The notes beneath the pieces were generated by a model. The model saw only the letters and a program-made list of their open reading frames with translations, searched no databases and was not told the origin of the DNA. The translations under genes and the position numbers were made by a program. Of a stretch of 39,542 nucleotides of DNA, positions 9,107-17,758 are shown piece after piece (the first letter of the stretch is position 1; every line of letters starts with the position of its first letter). Source of the DNA: Candidatus Hydrogenedentota bacterium. GTDB taxonomy: Bacteria; Hydrogenedentota; Hydrogenedentia; Hydrogenedentales; JAEUWI01. The stretch lies in contig JAJRPE010000445.1 of the NCBI GenBank assembly GCA_024280935.1, forward strand, positions 1 through 39,542, read 5' to 3'.

Positions 9107-10345
9107 ATGAGTTTCAGGGCCGTATTCTTGTCCGCTTTTTCCGTTGTCCTTCTCCTTGCCGCCAGGCAATCTTTTGCGCAACCTGGGGAGACAGTTTCTC
9201 CCGATGGGGCGAACGTTGTTAACGTTGTTGATTTTGGTGCCAAGGGGGACGGACTGGGGGATGATGCCGCCCCGATTCAGAAGGCGCTTGACAGCGGCGC
9301 GGCGCTGGTGACGATCCCCAAGGGAGTCTACCTCGTTGCACGCACGCTCCAGATTCCTTCGGATGTGACGCTGAAGGCCGACCCGGAGGCCGTAATTCGA
9401 TTAGCGGATGGTGCAGGCACGCATGCCCGTGTATTCGTACTGACCAATAAAAATCAGGGTAATGGCAACAGAAACATCACGGTAGAAGGGGGGATTTGGG
9501 ATGGCAACAACGAGCACAACCACCGGGGCAAAGATGGCGACCTGAATGGCTACACGGGCACGGCCATCAATTTCGTCAATGTAAAAAATCTTACACTTCG
9601 AGATCTCACGGTGCGCAATCCAGACGCATTTTCAATACGCCTGGGGGAAGTGGAAGACTTCCTGGTGGAAAACATTGTGTTGGATCATACCGTGATTCGC
9701 CCCAACCAGGATGGCGTGCATGTGGGAGGATTTTCCCAGCGAGGCACTATCCGCAATATACGCGCCCTTCATCCCAACACACCCAATGATGACATGATCG
9801 CGCTTAATGCGGATGATGACGTGGAACGGGTTCTCAACCTGGGAATGCGGCGCGGCCCCATCCGCGACATCCTTGTGGAAGATATCCAGGCCGAAGGCGC
9901 TTATAACTTTGTCCGCCTCCTGAGCCAGGAAGCGCGCCTTGAAAATATTGTCGTGCGGCGCGTTAGCGGTACTTGCCGCATCTACGCCGTGAACATGAAC
10001 CGTTGGCGCTTTCCCGCCGGATCCGGCGACATCCGCAATGTACGGCTCGAAGAATTTGACGTGACCAAAACACCCGGTTCGGCGCCGGCGCAAAGCTTGA
10101 TACATATCACGCTCATGGTCCGCGATCTCTATATCACCGACTTTCAACGAAACTCCCCTTCGGAAGCATCGAAGGCGACGACCCTGCTCCTTGATAACGG
10201 GCGCACCAACACGATTCAGGAAGGCGACGGCCCGCCGCAGGAAAAAACGACTGCTTTCAGCATCCCACAGGGCAGTATCAAGGCGCTTTGGGTGAACCGC
10301 TCGCCAAGCGTTCAGCCCCAGCATTCCGATGCGAGTTCCAAGTAG
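9107..10345 (+). CDS. Secreted right-handed beta-helix protein, pectate lyase / GH28-like
   Basis: 412 residues. ATG 9107 is chosen because AAAGGAG lies 5 nt upstream and a signal peptide follows (MSFRAVFLSAFSVVLLLAAR to SFAQ); the frame is open to 9008. The mature N-terminus NVVDFGAKGDGLGDDAAPIQ is the hallmark of the pectate-lyase-3/GH28 entry strand. Many later turns repeat an NITVEGG / NLTLRDL / NIVLDH pattern of beta-helix rungs. NQDGVHVGG and NDDMIALN are where polygalacturonases carry their catalytic Asp residues, but the GHG and RIK motifs of canonical GH28 are not clear, so hydrolase, lyase or binding-only are all open. Its TAG stop is directly followed by the ATG of the next sulfatase, suggesting joint translation and action on one sulfated, uronate-containing glycan. 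Confidence 0.8.
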   Translation: MSFRAVFLSAFSVVLLLAARQSFAQPGETVSPDGANVVNVVDFGAKGDGLGDDAAPIQKALDSGAALVTIPKGVYLVARTLQIPSDVTLKADPEAVIRLADGAGTHARVFVLTNKNQGNGNRNITVEGGIWDGNNEHNHRGKDGDLNGYTGTAINFVNVKNLTLRDLTVRNPDAFSIRLGEVEDFLVENIVLDHTVIRPNQDGVHVGGFSQRGTIRNIRALHPNTPNDDMIALNADDDVERVLNLGMRRGPIRDILVEDIQAEGAYNFVRLLSQEARLENIVVRRVSGTCRIYAVNMNRWRFPAGSGDIRNVRLEEFDVTKTPGSAPAQSLIHITLMVRDLYITDFQRNSPSEASKATTLLLDNGRTNTIQEGDGPPQEKTTAFSIPQGSIKALWVNRSPSVQPQHSDASSK

Positions 10346-11968
10346 ATGGGGGCGTTTTTGAAATCCTTTGTTTTTGGCGTGACAGCATTTGTCTGTATGT
10401 TTTTGGCCTGTGCGGCGGACGGCTCGACAACCCGGCCGAATGTGCTACTCATTATCTGCGACGATCTCAATGACTGGGCATTGCATCCGCCGGGGCACCC
10501 AAAGGCAATAACGCCGAACCTGGACCGTCTTCGTGAACGGAGTACGAGTTTCAGCAATGCCCATGCGGTCGTGCCGGTATGCGGCCCCTCACGCAAGTCG
10601 CTGTTTTCGGGATTATATCCACAGACCCTGGATGATTATGGGTTTGCCCGCTGGGACGCTGTTCCGTTGCTTCGGGACTGCGTGCCGCTCCCCCTCCACT
10701 TCAGGAACAACGGATATGATGTCTATGGGACTGGCAAGTTGCTCCACGAGGGGGCTGGCGGAGATTTTTATACCGCCTACGGGATCGGACCCGACTACGG
10801 TCCCTGGCCCTGGCAGGGGAAAGGGCATCCCAGCAACACGCCCCATCCCACACAGTTTAAGACATGGGAAAATTTTCTCCCGACCAAAATGCACAGAGAT
10901 CTCAACTATGGCCCTTTGTCCAACGTGCCGGACTGGAAGCCCAATCCAGCCCAGGACATCCCCGGCGCGAAAGGCTGGTACACCGAAGCGGGAAATCCGT
11001 TCCAGTATGTTGACGCCAATGACCGCGACAAAATGCCCGATGAACTATCCGCCGATTGGGCCATAGACATCCTGAATAAGAAACATGATCGTCCCTTTTA
11101 TCTGGGGGTTGGCTTCATTCGTCCCCATACGCCGCTCTATGTTCCCAGAAAGTACTTCGACCTGTTTCCGCTGGAAAACATTCAACTTCCGCCGTATCTG
11201 AAAAATGATCTCAGCGATTGTGCTTCGGTTCTTCGCCAGCGGTGGCAGTGGGGTTTCCAGAAGTATGACGCATTAATCAAAGCCGGTGGAGAAACCGCAT
11301 GGAAAGAATGGGTGCAAGCCTACCTGGCCTCCATGGCATTCGCAGATGCCCAGGTAGGCAAGTTGCTGACGGCGCTGGATGCGAGTGAGTATCGTGATAA
11401 CACGATAGTGGTTTTGACGGCTGATAACGGATACCATGTGGGCGAAAAGGATTGTATCCAAAAGTGGCATTTGTGGGACGAATCCACCCGGGTGCCCCTG
11501 TTTATTCATGTGCCTGATTCGCGGGGAAACGGCCGGACCTGCGACCAGCCCGTTTCCTTGATAGACCTCTATCCCACGCTGGCGGACCTCTGTGGCCTTC
11601 CCGACCATCCCAACAAGGGCCGCAGCAACAGGCCCCTCGAAGGCCATTCACTTCGAGCGCTACTGGAGAATCCTGAAAGCGATACGTGGAACGGACCGGC
11701 AGTAGCCCTCATGGGCATCCAGGATGGCAAGGAGAATCCGCATTTCTCGGTTCGTTCCAAGCGCTACCGATATACCCGTTGCGGCAATGGCGAGGAAGAA
11801 CTCTACGACCACGACAAGGACCCCCACGAGTGGACCAATCTGGCAGGCAATCCGACGCATGCGGAAACCAAAAAACAACTGCGTGAGGAAATGATGCAAA
11901 TCCTTCGCTCCACCAAGGTACCCAACGGGTTTCAGACTGGCGAAGTCAGGGAGCGTGGCAATAAGTAG
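10346..11968 (+). CDS. Exported sulfatase, iduronate-2-sulfatase-like
   Basis: 540 residues. The ATG starts at the base after the upstream stop codon (TAGATG), so translation is probably coupled. The N-terminus MGAFLKSFVFGVTAFVCMFL is hydrophobic. A Cys at 22 follows FLA, a weak lipobox, so it could be a lipoprotein or cleaved later by signal peptidase I. RPNVLLIICDDLNDW is typical of iduronate-2-sulfatase-like enzymes. C79-G-P-S-R is the formylglycine motif. GVGFIRPHTPLYVPRKYF and TADNGYHVGEKD are conserved active-site segments in this subgroup. It removes sulfate esters from glycans outside the cytoplasm. Together with the preceding beta-helix protein it forms a two-gene saccharide unit. 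The exact sugar is inference only. Confidence 0.9.
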   Translation: MGAFLKSFVFGVTAFVCMFLACAADGSTTRPNVLLIICDDLNDWALHPPGHPKAITPNLDRLRERSTSFSNAHAVVPVCGPSRKSLFSGLYPQTLDDYGFARWDAVPLLRDCVPLPLHFRNNGYDVYGTGKLLHEGAGGDFYTAYGIGPDYGPWPWQGKGHPSNTPHPTQFKTWENFLPTKMHRDLNYGPLSNVPDWKPNPAQDIPGAKGWYTEAGNPFQYVDANDRDKMPDELSADWAIDILNKKHDRPFYLGVGFIRPHTPLYVPRKYFDLFPLENIQLPPYLKNDLSDCASVLRQRWQWGFQKYDALIKAGGETAWKEWVQAYLASMAFADAQVGKLLTALDASEYRDNTIVVLTADNGYHVGEKDCIQKWHLWDESTRVPLFIHVPDSRGNGRTCDQPVSLIDLYPTLADLCGLPDHPNKGRSNRPLEGHSLRALLENPESDTWNGPAVALMGIQDGKENPHFSVRSKRYRYTRCGNGEEELYDHDKDPHEWTNLAGNPTHAETKKQLREEMMQILRSTKVPNGFQTGEVRERGNK

Positions 11969-12395
11969 GTGTATGACGACTTTTCTTTGGACGAAATGAC
12001 AGTTTTTCATTTCTGAAGATATCAGTTCGTCAAAAGGTAAACGCTGGCCGGCAGGAGTGCGGAGTTTCCAGTCCGCAACAAAGGAAGCGTTGTACCAGCA
12101 AAGGCATCTCGGGTTTACATACATGGGCTGGTGCAACGTGTGCCCTGCGGGGGCAGGAAAACCCGCCCTCCTGGACCCAGTGAACGCTTACGTCAAGAGT
12201 TTGAACGCATTGGCTTGGTCCGTTGGAACACCACTTTCCGAATCGAGTACACTCTACGTGTATTGGCGTGTAGCTCAGGGGGACGTGTTGCTAATGTCGG
12301 CTGCGCTCTTCGCCCGTGCGTCTTTCGGCGGACTTTCTCTTGTTACAGCATCGCGCCGCATGAGGCCAAAAACAACCAACTCGGGATCTATTTTG
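11969..12395. other. Intergenic region, no gene recognised
   Basis: 427 nt between the sulfatase and prpD. There is a weak AT-rich hairpin (GAAATGA 11993-11999, TCATTTC 12007-12013) without a U-run, and GCGGAGTTTCCAGTCCGC (about 12058-12075), which resembles the palindromic repeats elsewhere but has no exact 3-nt centre. The prpD frame is open through 12057-12395, but the encoded peptide does not look like part of the family. Confidence 0.5.
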
Positions 12396-13916
12396 ATGAA
12401 ATCCTACGAAGTAAGCGTGTACCCCTCCAAAGTCGAACTCCCGCGTGAGGAACAATTGGCCCATCGCCTCGCGGAATTGGCTGTTCATCGCAGCGAAATT
12501 GACCCGGAAGCCGGTGAGATGGTGATCAACCGTTTCATCGATAATGCGGCCGTGGCCATTGCCGCCATTAGTCGCGAGCCGGTGTCCAATGCGCGCAGTC
12601 AGGCTTTGTGCCATCCCCGCAGTGGGGGAGCGGCGGTCTTTGGTATGCCGGTTGAACAGACCTTTGATGCGGAGTGGGTTGCATGGGCGAATGGCACCGC
12701 CGTCCGTGAGTTGGATATGCACGATACCTTTCTGGCGGCGGACTATTCCCATCCAGGCGATAATATTCCACCCATACTCGCCGTTGCCCAGCAATGCGGA
12801 CTGGCCCATGGGTTGAGTGGTGTGGACTTGGTGCGGGGGGTCTTGGCTGCCTATGAAGTGCAGATCAGTCTGGTGCGCTCCGTTTGCTTGCATGAGCATA
12901 AAAAGGACCACATTGCCCACCTTTGTCCGGCACAGGCCGTTGGTATCGGCACGCTCCTTGGTCTGGAGCATGGTATGGTGCTTCAGGCGGTTCAACAGGC
13001 GGTGCATGTATCCTTTACGACGCGCCAATCGCGGAAAGGCGAGATTTCCAGTTGGAAGGCCTATGCGCCCGCCCACGCAGGAAAACTCGCTGTGGAAGCC
13101 ATTGACCGCGCCATGCGGGGTGAGAAAAGCCCTTCGCCCATCTATGAGGGGGAAGACAGCGTCATTGCCTATATGCTCGACGGGGTGGACGCGACATACA
13201 CGGTCACACTGCCCGAAAAAGATGACCCCCATCGCGCCATTCTCGAATCTTACACGAAGCAGCATTCCGCCGAGTATCAGAGTCAGGCCCTCATCGATCT
13301 GGCCTTCAACATGCGTGGAAAAATTGGAAACTTCGAGGCTATCGACGAAATTATTATCCACACCAGCCACCACACCCACTACGTTATTGGCAGTGGCGCG
13401 AACGATCCGCAAAAAATGGATCCGAACGCAAGCCGGGAGACCTTGGATCACAGCATCATGTATATCTTCGCGGTGGCCCTCCAAGACGGCGCGTGGCATC
13501 ATATCGCCAGCTATTCTCCAGAACGGGCCTCACGACCAGACACGGTCAAACTTTGGCATAAGGTATCCACGGTGGAGGACCCAGAATGGACGCGGCGCTA
13601 TCACGCCAGCGACCCCCATGAAAAGGCCTTCGGGGGGCGTGTGGAAATCCGGTTTAAGGATGGCAGCAGCATCGTGGATGAAATGGCCGTGGCCAATGCC
13701 CACTCTCTCGGGGCGAAACCCTGGAAACGGGCGGACTACATCCGAAAATTTGAGACGCTGACCAGCGGTATCATTTGCGCCGAAGAAAGTGACCGTTTCC
13801 TGGAGGTGGTGCAGAACATCATGAATCTCGAAGCGAATGACCTGCTCCAGCTCAATGTTCAGGTCCCACTGGCTAATCTGTCTCGAAGTCGACGCGACAG
13901 CCGGGGTATCTTTTAG
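12396..13916 (+). CDS. prpD: MmgE/PrpD family protein, 2-methylcitrate dehydratase-like
   Basis: 506 residues from ATG 12396, the start that matches the usual N-terminus (family length about 480-500). LDMHD (106-110) and [10 protein letters not shown] (117-126) are the signature region of Prp[15 protein letters not shown] and SCWKAYA-like [11 protein letters not shown] also fit. PrpD dehydrates 2-methylcitrate to 2-methyl-cis-aconitate in propionate breakdown; other family members act on related tricarboxylates. Neither prpB nor prpC nor a propionyl-CoA ligase lies nearby, so the pathway is unproven and the gene appears to be a single-gene unit. The ribosome site is weak (CGGGATC). I am sure of the family, less so of the exact substrate. 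Confidence 0.85.
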   Translation: MKSYEVSVYPSKVELPREEQLAHRLAELAVHRSEIDPEAGEMVINRFIDNAAVAIAAISREPVSNARSQALCHPRSGGAAVFGMPVEQTFDAEWVAWANGTAVRELDMHDTFLAADYSHPGDNIPPILAVAQQCGLAHGLSGVDLVRGVLAAYEVQISLVRSVCLHEHKKDHIAHLCPAQAVGIGTLLGLEHGMVLQAVQQAVHVSFTTRQSRKGEISSWKAYAPAHAGKLAVEAIDRAMRGEKSPSPIYEGEDSVIAYMLDGVDATYTVTLPEKDDPHRAILESYTKQHSAEYQSQALIDLAFNMRGKIGNFEAIDEIIIHTSHHTHYVIGSGANDPQKMDPNASRETLDHSIMYIFAVALQDGAWHHIASYSPERASRPDTVKLWHKVSTVEDPEWTRRYHASDPHEKAFGGRVEIRFKDGSSIVDEMAVANAHSLGAKPWKRADYIRKFETLTSGIICAEESDRFLEVVQNIMNLEANDLLQLNVQVPLANLSRSRRDSRGIF

Positions 13917-13975
13917 GGACGAAGCCAAATCTTGCCCGTGTTTCAATCAGACGGCTCTGGGTTATGGAGAAAAGG

Positions 13976-14395
13976 ATGTCATTGAATACTGAACACCTTC
14001 AACGTTGCGTCCAAACTTTGGAAAGCGCGCTGGTGTTGCTGGAGCAAAGCCCCTCAGACAGCATTGAGTATGAAGTCTTCCGTAACGCTGTTGTCAAGGG
14101 GTTTGAGTTGACATTGGAAACCTCCGTGAAACTGCTGCGCAAAACCTTGAAGCTTTATTTCAGCAGTTCCAAAGCGGTCGATCAGTTGACCTTTAAGGAT
14201 GCCTTTCGCCACGCAGCCAAGCACGACCTGCTTACCGGCGAGGAAGTCGAACGTTGGTTCATCTATCGGGATAACAGCAACAACACCGCACACGACTACG
14301 GTGAGCGTTTTGCTGAAACGACACTGGTGCTCATGCCAGGCTTTGTCGAGGATGCAAAACGCCTGGAGGAAAGACTTGCCCGTGGCGCAGATTGA
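13976..14395 (+). CDS. HEPN-domain protein, nucleotidyltransferase substrate-binding (HI0074 family)
   Basis: 139 residues. ATG 13976 has GGAG 6 nt upstream; an in-frame ATG at 13964 overlaps that ribosome site and is less likely. All-helical protein with FRNAVVKGFELTLETSVKLL early and YRDNSNNTAHDYGE at 97-110. In HEPN proteins an R-N-x-H-type motif marks either an RNase active site or the contact with the partner; here R98 and H106 are slightly further apart than the usual Rx4-6H. The minimal nucleotidyltransferase gene follows with an overlap, forming the well-known HEPN/MNT toxin-antitoxin-type pair. In characterised pairs MNT adds AMP to the HEPN protein and silences it. Whether this one is toxic is not shown by sequence. 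Confidence 0.88.
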   Translation: MSLNTEHLQRCVQTLESALVLLEQSPSDSIEYEVFRNAVVKGFELTLETSVKLLRKTLKLYFSSSKAVDQLTFKDAFRHAAKHDLLTGEEVERWFIYRDNSNNTAHDYGERFAETTLVLMPGFVEDAKRLEERLARGAD

Positions 14396-14726
14396 TCTCA
14401 AGCCGGAATCCCTCAAAACGATCAGGGAATTGCTTAAAGCGTATGTGCCGAAGGCTGAAGTCTGGGCCTACGGAAGCCGAGTGGATGGCACCGGGCACGA
14501 TGCCAGCGACTTGGATTTGGCGTTGCGAAATACCGATAACTTGGAAGAAGCGCAAGAAAAACTTTTTGAACTCCGGGAAGCGTTGCGTGAAAGCAACGTG
14601 ACCATTCTCGTCGATGTCCTCGATTGGGCCCGAATGCCAGCGCGATTTCACCGGGAAATCGAGAAAGCCCATGTTGTGCTTCAGAGCGGCAGGGGCGACT
14701 CATTCCAAGATTTGCAATCTCAATAA
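14376..14726 (+). CDS. Minimal nucleotidyltransferase (MNT), partner of the HEPN protein
   Basis: About 116 residues. I place the start at TTG 14376 because GGAGG (14365-14369) lies 6 nt upstream; GTG 14382 is the alternative. Either way it begins inside the end of the HEPN gene, an overlap of 14-20 nt. YGSRVDGTGHDASDLDLAL is the pol-beta nucleotidyltransferase signature: GSR (33-35) and the catalytic Asp pair in SDLDL (about 45/47). The rest, LVDVLDWARMPARFHREIEK, supplies the third strand with a likely third Asp. In related systems MNT transfers AMP to the tyrosine or other residue near the HEPN active site. No ATG is available near the true start, so automated calls may extend it upstream wrongly. 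Confidence 0.85.
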   Translation: MPVAQIDLKPESLKTIRELLKAYVPKAEVWAYGSRVDGTGHDASDLDLALRNTDNLEEAQEKLFELREALRESNVTILVDVLDWARMPARFHREIEKAHVVLQSGRGDSFQDLQSQ

Positions 14727-14735
14727 AATTTGCTT

Positions 14736-15515
14736 CTAAATATGCGGAGTTCCATGGGCAAGAAGTCCTCGCGGGTTGCGCAGCAGCAGCGCAACGAGCC
14801 ATTCGGTGAGGGCCTTAGATTCCATCAGGCGGCATGGCGCGGTGCCCACGTTTCCACACCTGACGATATCCGCAGACACCAATGCATCATTCCAGGACTC
14901 GAAGCACCGGGGTCGGTCCCATCGATGTATCGGTGAACGCACCAACATCGACTTGCCGTCTGCATCGACCACCGAGGCGTCGTGCCTTCCCGGATAGGAA
15001 ACGTAGGGCATCGCGGCCAGTTCCTCGGCGGTGTGAAACGTCGTGTTTGAGTCGTGCCCCACGCCAATAAGCAAAATGCGTCCGCCCATGTCCGCCAACC
15101 TTGTATAGGGGCTTCCATGACCACATGGGCTTACTGCATGCTGGTGCCCTTTGGTCAATACTTCGGCACACGCCCCAATAGCAGCGACGGAGTGGGTCGG
15201 GTGCAAACTCCGAACGTGGCGCGGATGTTGCAACGCGGCACGCGGTATTTCGCCGCACCAGGTAGTGTCATGGCGAATATCGAAATGGGGCGGATTCTCG
15301 GGCGTGTCTGTCGAGGCACCCGTCAAGGTGGGAAATACGACGGTCCCCTCAGGCCCGGTCACTTGGAGCAACGCCTCGATCACGGCATCTGCGCCGCCCT
15401 CCACCCAGCCAAGAGCACTGAGCGAACTGTGAACCAACACTCTGTCGCCATCACGCAACCCCAATGCGCGGAAGTCCTCCGCGAGGGAACTTGTAGTGAA
15501 TGCCCCGGATGTCAT
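14736..15515 (-). CDS. AAC(3)-family N-acetyltransferase (aminoglycoside 3-N-acetyltransferase-like)
   Basis: 259 residues from ATG 15515, which overlaps the stop of the upstream glycosylase gene as ATGA; this fixes the start although the frame is open to 15563. VLVHSSLSALG (27-37), HPTHSVAAIG (105-114), GHGSPYTRL (132-140) and HDSNTTFHTAE (154-164) are the conserved blocks of the AAC(3)/YokD family, which uses acetyl-CoA. Clinically known members acetylate aminoglycosides; many chromosomal relatives have other or unknown amine substrates, so resistance should not be assumed. Length is typical (about 260). Its stop is 9 nt from the stop of the convergent MNT gene. Confidence 0.88.
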   Translation of the reverse strand: MTSGAFTTSSLAEDFRALGLRDGDRVLVHSSLSALGWVEGGADAVIEALLQVTGPEGTVVFPTLTGASTDTPENPPHFDIRHDTTWCGEIPRAALQHPRHVRSLHPTHSVAAIGACAEVLTKGHQHAVSPCGHGSPYTRLADMGGRILLIGVGHDSNTTFHTAEELAAMPYVSYPGRHDASVVDADGKSMLVRSPIHRWDRPRCFESWNDALVSADIVRCGNVGTAPCRLMESKALTEWLVALLLRNPRGLLAHGTPHI

Positions 15516-16231
15516 AAGGCGATGCCAAGACGCTTCAAATCGAGTTCGGCAGCTTCGGCCCACCCTCGGTTGGCGGCGGGACTCGCGGGACTCGGATGCA
15601 GAATGCGACCGATAGTACCCGAATAGCGGGGGAGCGCCGCTTTGATCTGGCGTTCCGCGAAAGCCCCGACACCCAGTACATAGCGTGGCTCCAGATGGGC
15701 GACCAGTGCCACCAGCGCAACGTCGCAGGTAGCAAACAAAGGTGCCTGCTCAGTCTTGGGAAGCTTATCCGGCGTAAAATTGCGTCCGCTTTCCTCCATA
15801 AAGACGAGGGGGCAGTAATTGTGGACAAAGAAGCGGGAGAAGAAGGCCTCGGGCTCGCCGAATCGGTCCTGGACCCACCCCCAGAGACGTCTGCCGCTGA
15901 CTTCGCTCCGTTCGCAGGCAAAGCCTTGGATCGGTCGCTTGGGATGTTCTTGGCTGGGGCGCTCCGTTGTCGCCGAAATGCCCATCCAATCTCGAACAGC
16001 ACTAATCTCGCCAAAGGGCACCCCGGTTTGCGCCATGCCCCAAGGCCCTGGGTTCATGCCGACCAGCAACACCTCGATGCCCCTGTGTGCATAACTGCGA
16101 AGGTACTTTTCGTGGCTGAGACGGGCATAACGCAACGGGTTGTACACATGGGTTACAGGAAGGCCAAAGGTCTGGCTATCCACCGAGTCGGCAAGTTTTC
16201 TTGAGATCTGGACGGGACGTGAAAGGGGCAC
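15512..16231 (-). CDS. SMUG1-type uracil-DNA glycosylase
   Basis: About 239 residues with the start at GTG 16231; the frame is open to a TTG at 16354, but that would overlap the upstream gene and adds a low-complexity stretch. GMNPGPWGMAQTGVPFGE (58-75) and HPSPASPAAN (about 212-221) are the two SMUG1 signature motifs; the Asn of the first and His of the second are the expected catalytic residues. VHNYCPLVF is also conserved. The enzyme removes uracil and 5-hydroxymethyluracil from DNA to start base-excision repair. Its TGA overlaps the ATG of the acetyltransferase gene, so the two are translated together. No strong ribosome site precedes the chosen GTG, so the exact start is uncertain. Confidence 0.88.
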   Translation of the reverse strand: MPLSRPVQISRKLADSVDSQTFGLPVTHVYNPLRYARLSHEKYLRSYAHRGIEVLLVGMNPGPWGMAQTGVPFGEISAVRDWMGISATTERPSQEHPKRPIQGFACERSEVSGRRLWGWVQDRFGEPEAFFSRFFVHNYCPLVFMEESGRNFTPDKLPKTEQAPLFATCDVALVALVAHLEPRYVLGVGAFAERQIKAALPRYSGTIGRILHPSPASPAANRGWAEAAELDLKRLGIAL

Positions 16232-16271
16232 GGTAAACTCAATAGCACCGGACGTAACAGCTAACTGCTGC

Positions 16272-17354
16272 TCAGGCGTTGGATTTTGGTTTTCGCTTTG
16301 CTGCGGACTTTTCTTCGGCCTCGGCTTCTTCCCTGATGCGTTGCGTGGCTGCAAAGAAGGGATCTATGTTCGGAATAGAAACATCGTCCTCATCCTCTTC
16401 CACATCAACGCGCACCGGTGCTTTATGCTGTCCGTTGTCCGCTTTGAAATCCGGTTGAGCAGACTCTTGCGCATGTCGCTCATCGTTCTCATCGAAGAAG
16501 GGATCGTCGCCGTCCTCCTCCGCAGCGTTGCTCGATTCGCTGCGGGGTTCTGCGGCACCATAGAGTGATGCCATACGCGCCAATTCGGTATGGGATAATT
16601 GCCCGTAGCGAGAATCATAGGTGCGCTCGATGACTTGCTCAAGAAGCGCCATGGCTTCCGCAGTCTGATGGAGATTATCCGCTTTCAGTTTGGCGAGTTG
16701 GAAAACCGCTTCCGCCCAAATAAGTTTCTTGCCAAAAAAGCGTTCCCCGATCTCTTGAAAAAGGGCAGCAGCTTCCGCGAAACGATCTTCCGATTTAAGA
16801 AGTCGTGCGGCCTCAAAAAGTGCGTCTTCCGTATTGTCCAAATAAGCACGGTAGCGTTTGACCGCGCCGTCCACATTGCCCCGCAATGCCATTTTGCGCG
16901 CTTCCGCGAACTCCGATGGCTCGTTGATTTGCATCCCGAAGGGACTCACTCTGTCGATGGCACGGGACGCGAAGGAATTTACGATGATGAGTCCGTAGTA
17001 AAAAAGGGGAAAAACGACCGCGACCATGCACCACACAAGGATGCCGATATAGTGGCTGTCCGGCGCGAAGGCGGCCATCTCGCGACCATCCGGCATAACA
17101 ACGCTGTCAATGCCATTGCTTTCCACCATGCGACGGTAGAACATCGTGACCAGGAAAAAGAAACCCACCAGCATGGAAAATCCCATGCCCAGCGCAATTG
17201 GAATCGGAACGGTTTCGTTATTCCGCTCCCAGTAGCTCTTGATCAGTTTGCCGATTAGAATAAAGCTACCGGTAAACAGAACAAGAATCAGAAACTCCCC
17301 CGCCGTGGGTAGCTTCAAGGCAAAATTCAGCCATTGATACTGTTCTATTTCCAT
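16272..17354 (-). CDS. Membrane protein with three N-terminal helices and a TPR-like cytoplasmic part
   Basis: 360 residues; ATG 17354 is preceded by GGAAAGGG. Hydrophobic helices lie at about 19-38, 51-73 and 101-126. Residues 145-250 form helical pairs (AEARKMALRGNVDGAVKRYR, EDALFEAARLLKSEDRFAEA, AEAMALLEQVIE) that look like tetratricopeptide repeats. The end is acidic (EEDGDDPFFDEND, VEEDEDDVSIPNIDPFF) and finishes in a basic Lys/Arg tail. I do not recognise a named family. It probably anchors or assembles proteins at the inner membrane. The glycosylase gene follows, its proposed start 41 nt after this stop, so the three minus-strand genes may be one transcript. Confidence 0.75.
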   Translation of the reverse strand: MEIEQYQWLNFALKLPTAGEFLILVLFTGSFILIGKLIKSYWERNNETVPIPIALGMGFSMLVGFFFLVTMFYRRMVESNGIDSVVMPDGREMAAFAPDSHYIGILVWCMVAVVFPLFYYGLIIVNSFASRAIDRVSPFGMQINEPSEFAEARKMALRGNVDGAVKRYRAYLDNTEDALFEAARLLKSEDRFAEAAALFQEIGERFFGKKLIWAEAVFQLAKLKADNLHQTAEAMALLEQVIERTYDSRYGQLSHTELARMASLYGAAEPRSESSNAAEEDGDDPFFDENDERHAQESAQPDFKADNGQHKAPVRVDVEEDEDDVSIPNIDPFFAATQRIREEAEAEEKSAAKRKPKSNA

Positions 17355-17758
17355 CTTCCCTTTCCAACACCCCGCGAGGGGTGGATCCTTCCAAACATAC
17401 CCGTTGCGGCGGGAGACGGCAATGCACCCCTCTCACCACTAGGAACCAGTATAAGAATTATTCGGCTTTCCGTCAAATGTTTTGTAGCGTGTTCCCGTTC
17501 TGTGCTGTGACCAGTGCATAAATACAACGGAAATGATAGCGCTGAGAGCCATGTTTTTGACATTGGTACCGAAGTTTCCGCAAGATATCACTGGCGCGGC
17601 AACCCCGTCCGCCTGATATATGTTAACAATATACCCCAGGTAATCACATTTTTTCCAATTTTTCCCGATGCCCCCATTCGGTTCCGTGGCGACACGCCTA
17701 TAAAACTGGACCCCAGCGGTTTTGGCGCAAGGAAGCTCTCACAATACGGAGTGATTTT
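17355..17758. other. Divergent intergenic region, promoters expected
   Basis: 404 nt between the membrane-protein gene (-) and the GspE-like gene (+). A TTGACA (about 17556) faces the ATPase gene but has no good -10 at normal spacing. The stretch around 17618-17640 is AT-rich with GTTAAC at its centre. No gene, repeat or RNA is recognised. Confidence 0.4.

Noticed and set aside
11993-12013. Terminator after the third sulfatase
   Set aside because: The stem is AT-rich, only 7 bp, and lacks a following T-run.
12291-13502. 403-codon minus-strand open frame
   Set aside because: Antisense to prpD, with a composition typical of reverse-frame reading and no motif.
14736-15515. Antibiotic resistance gene
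   Set aside because: The family is right, but chromosomal AAC(3) relatives often have other substrates and there is no mobile-element context, so resistance is not claimed.
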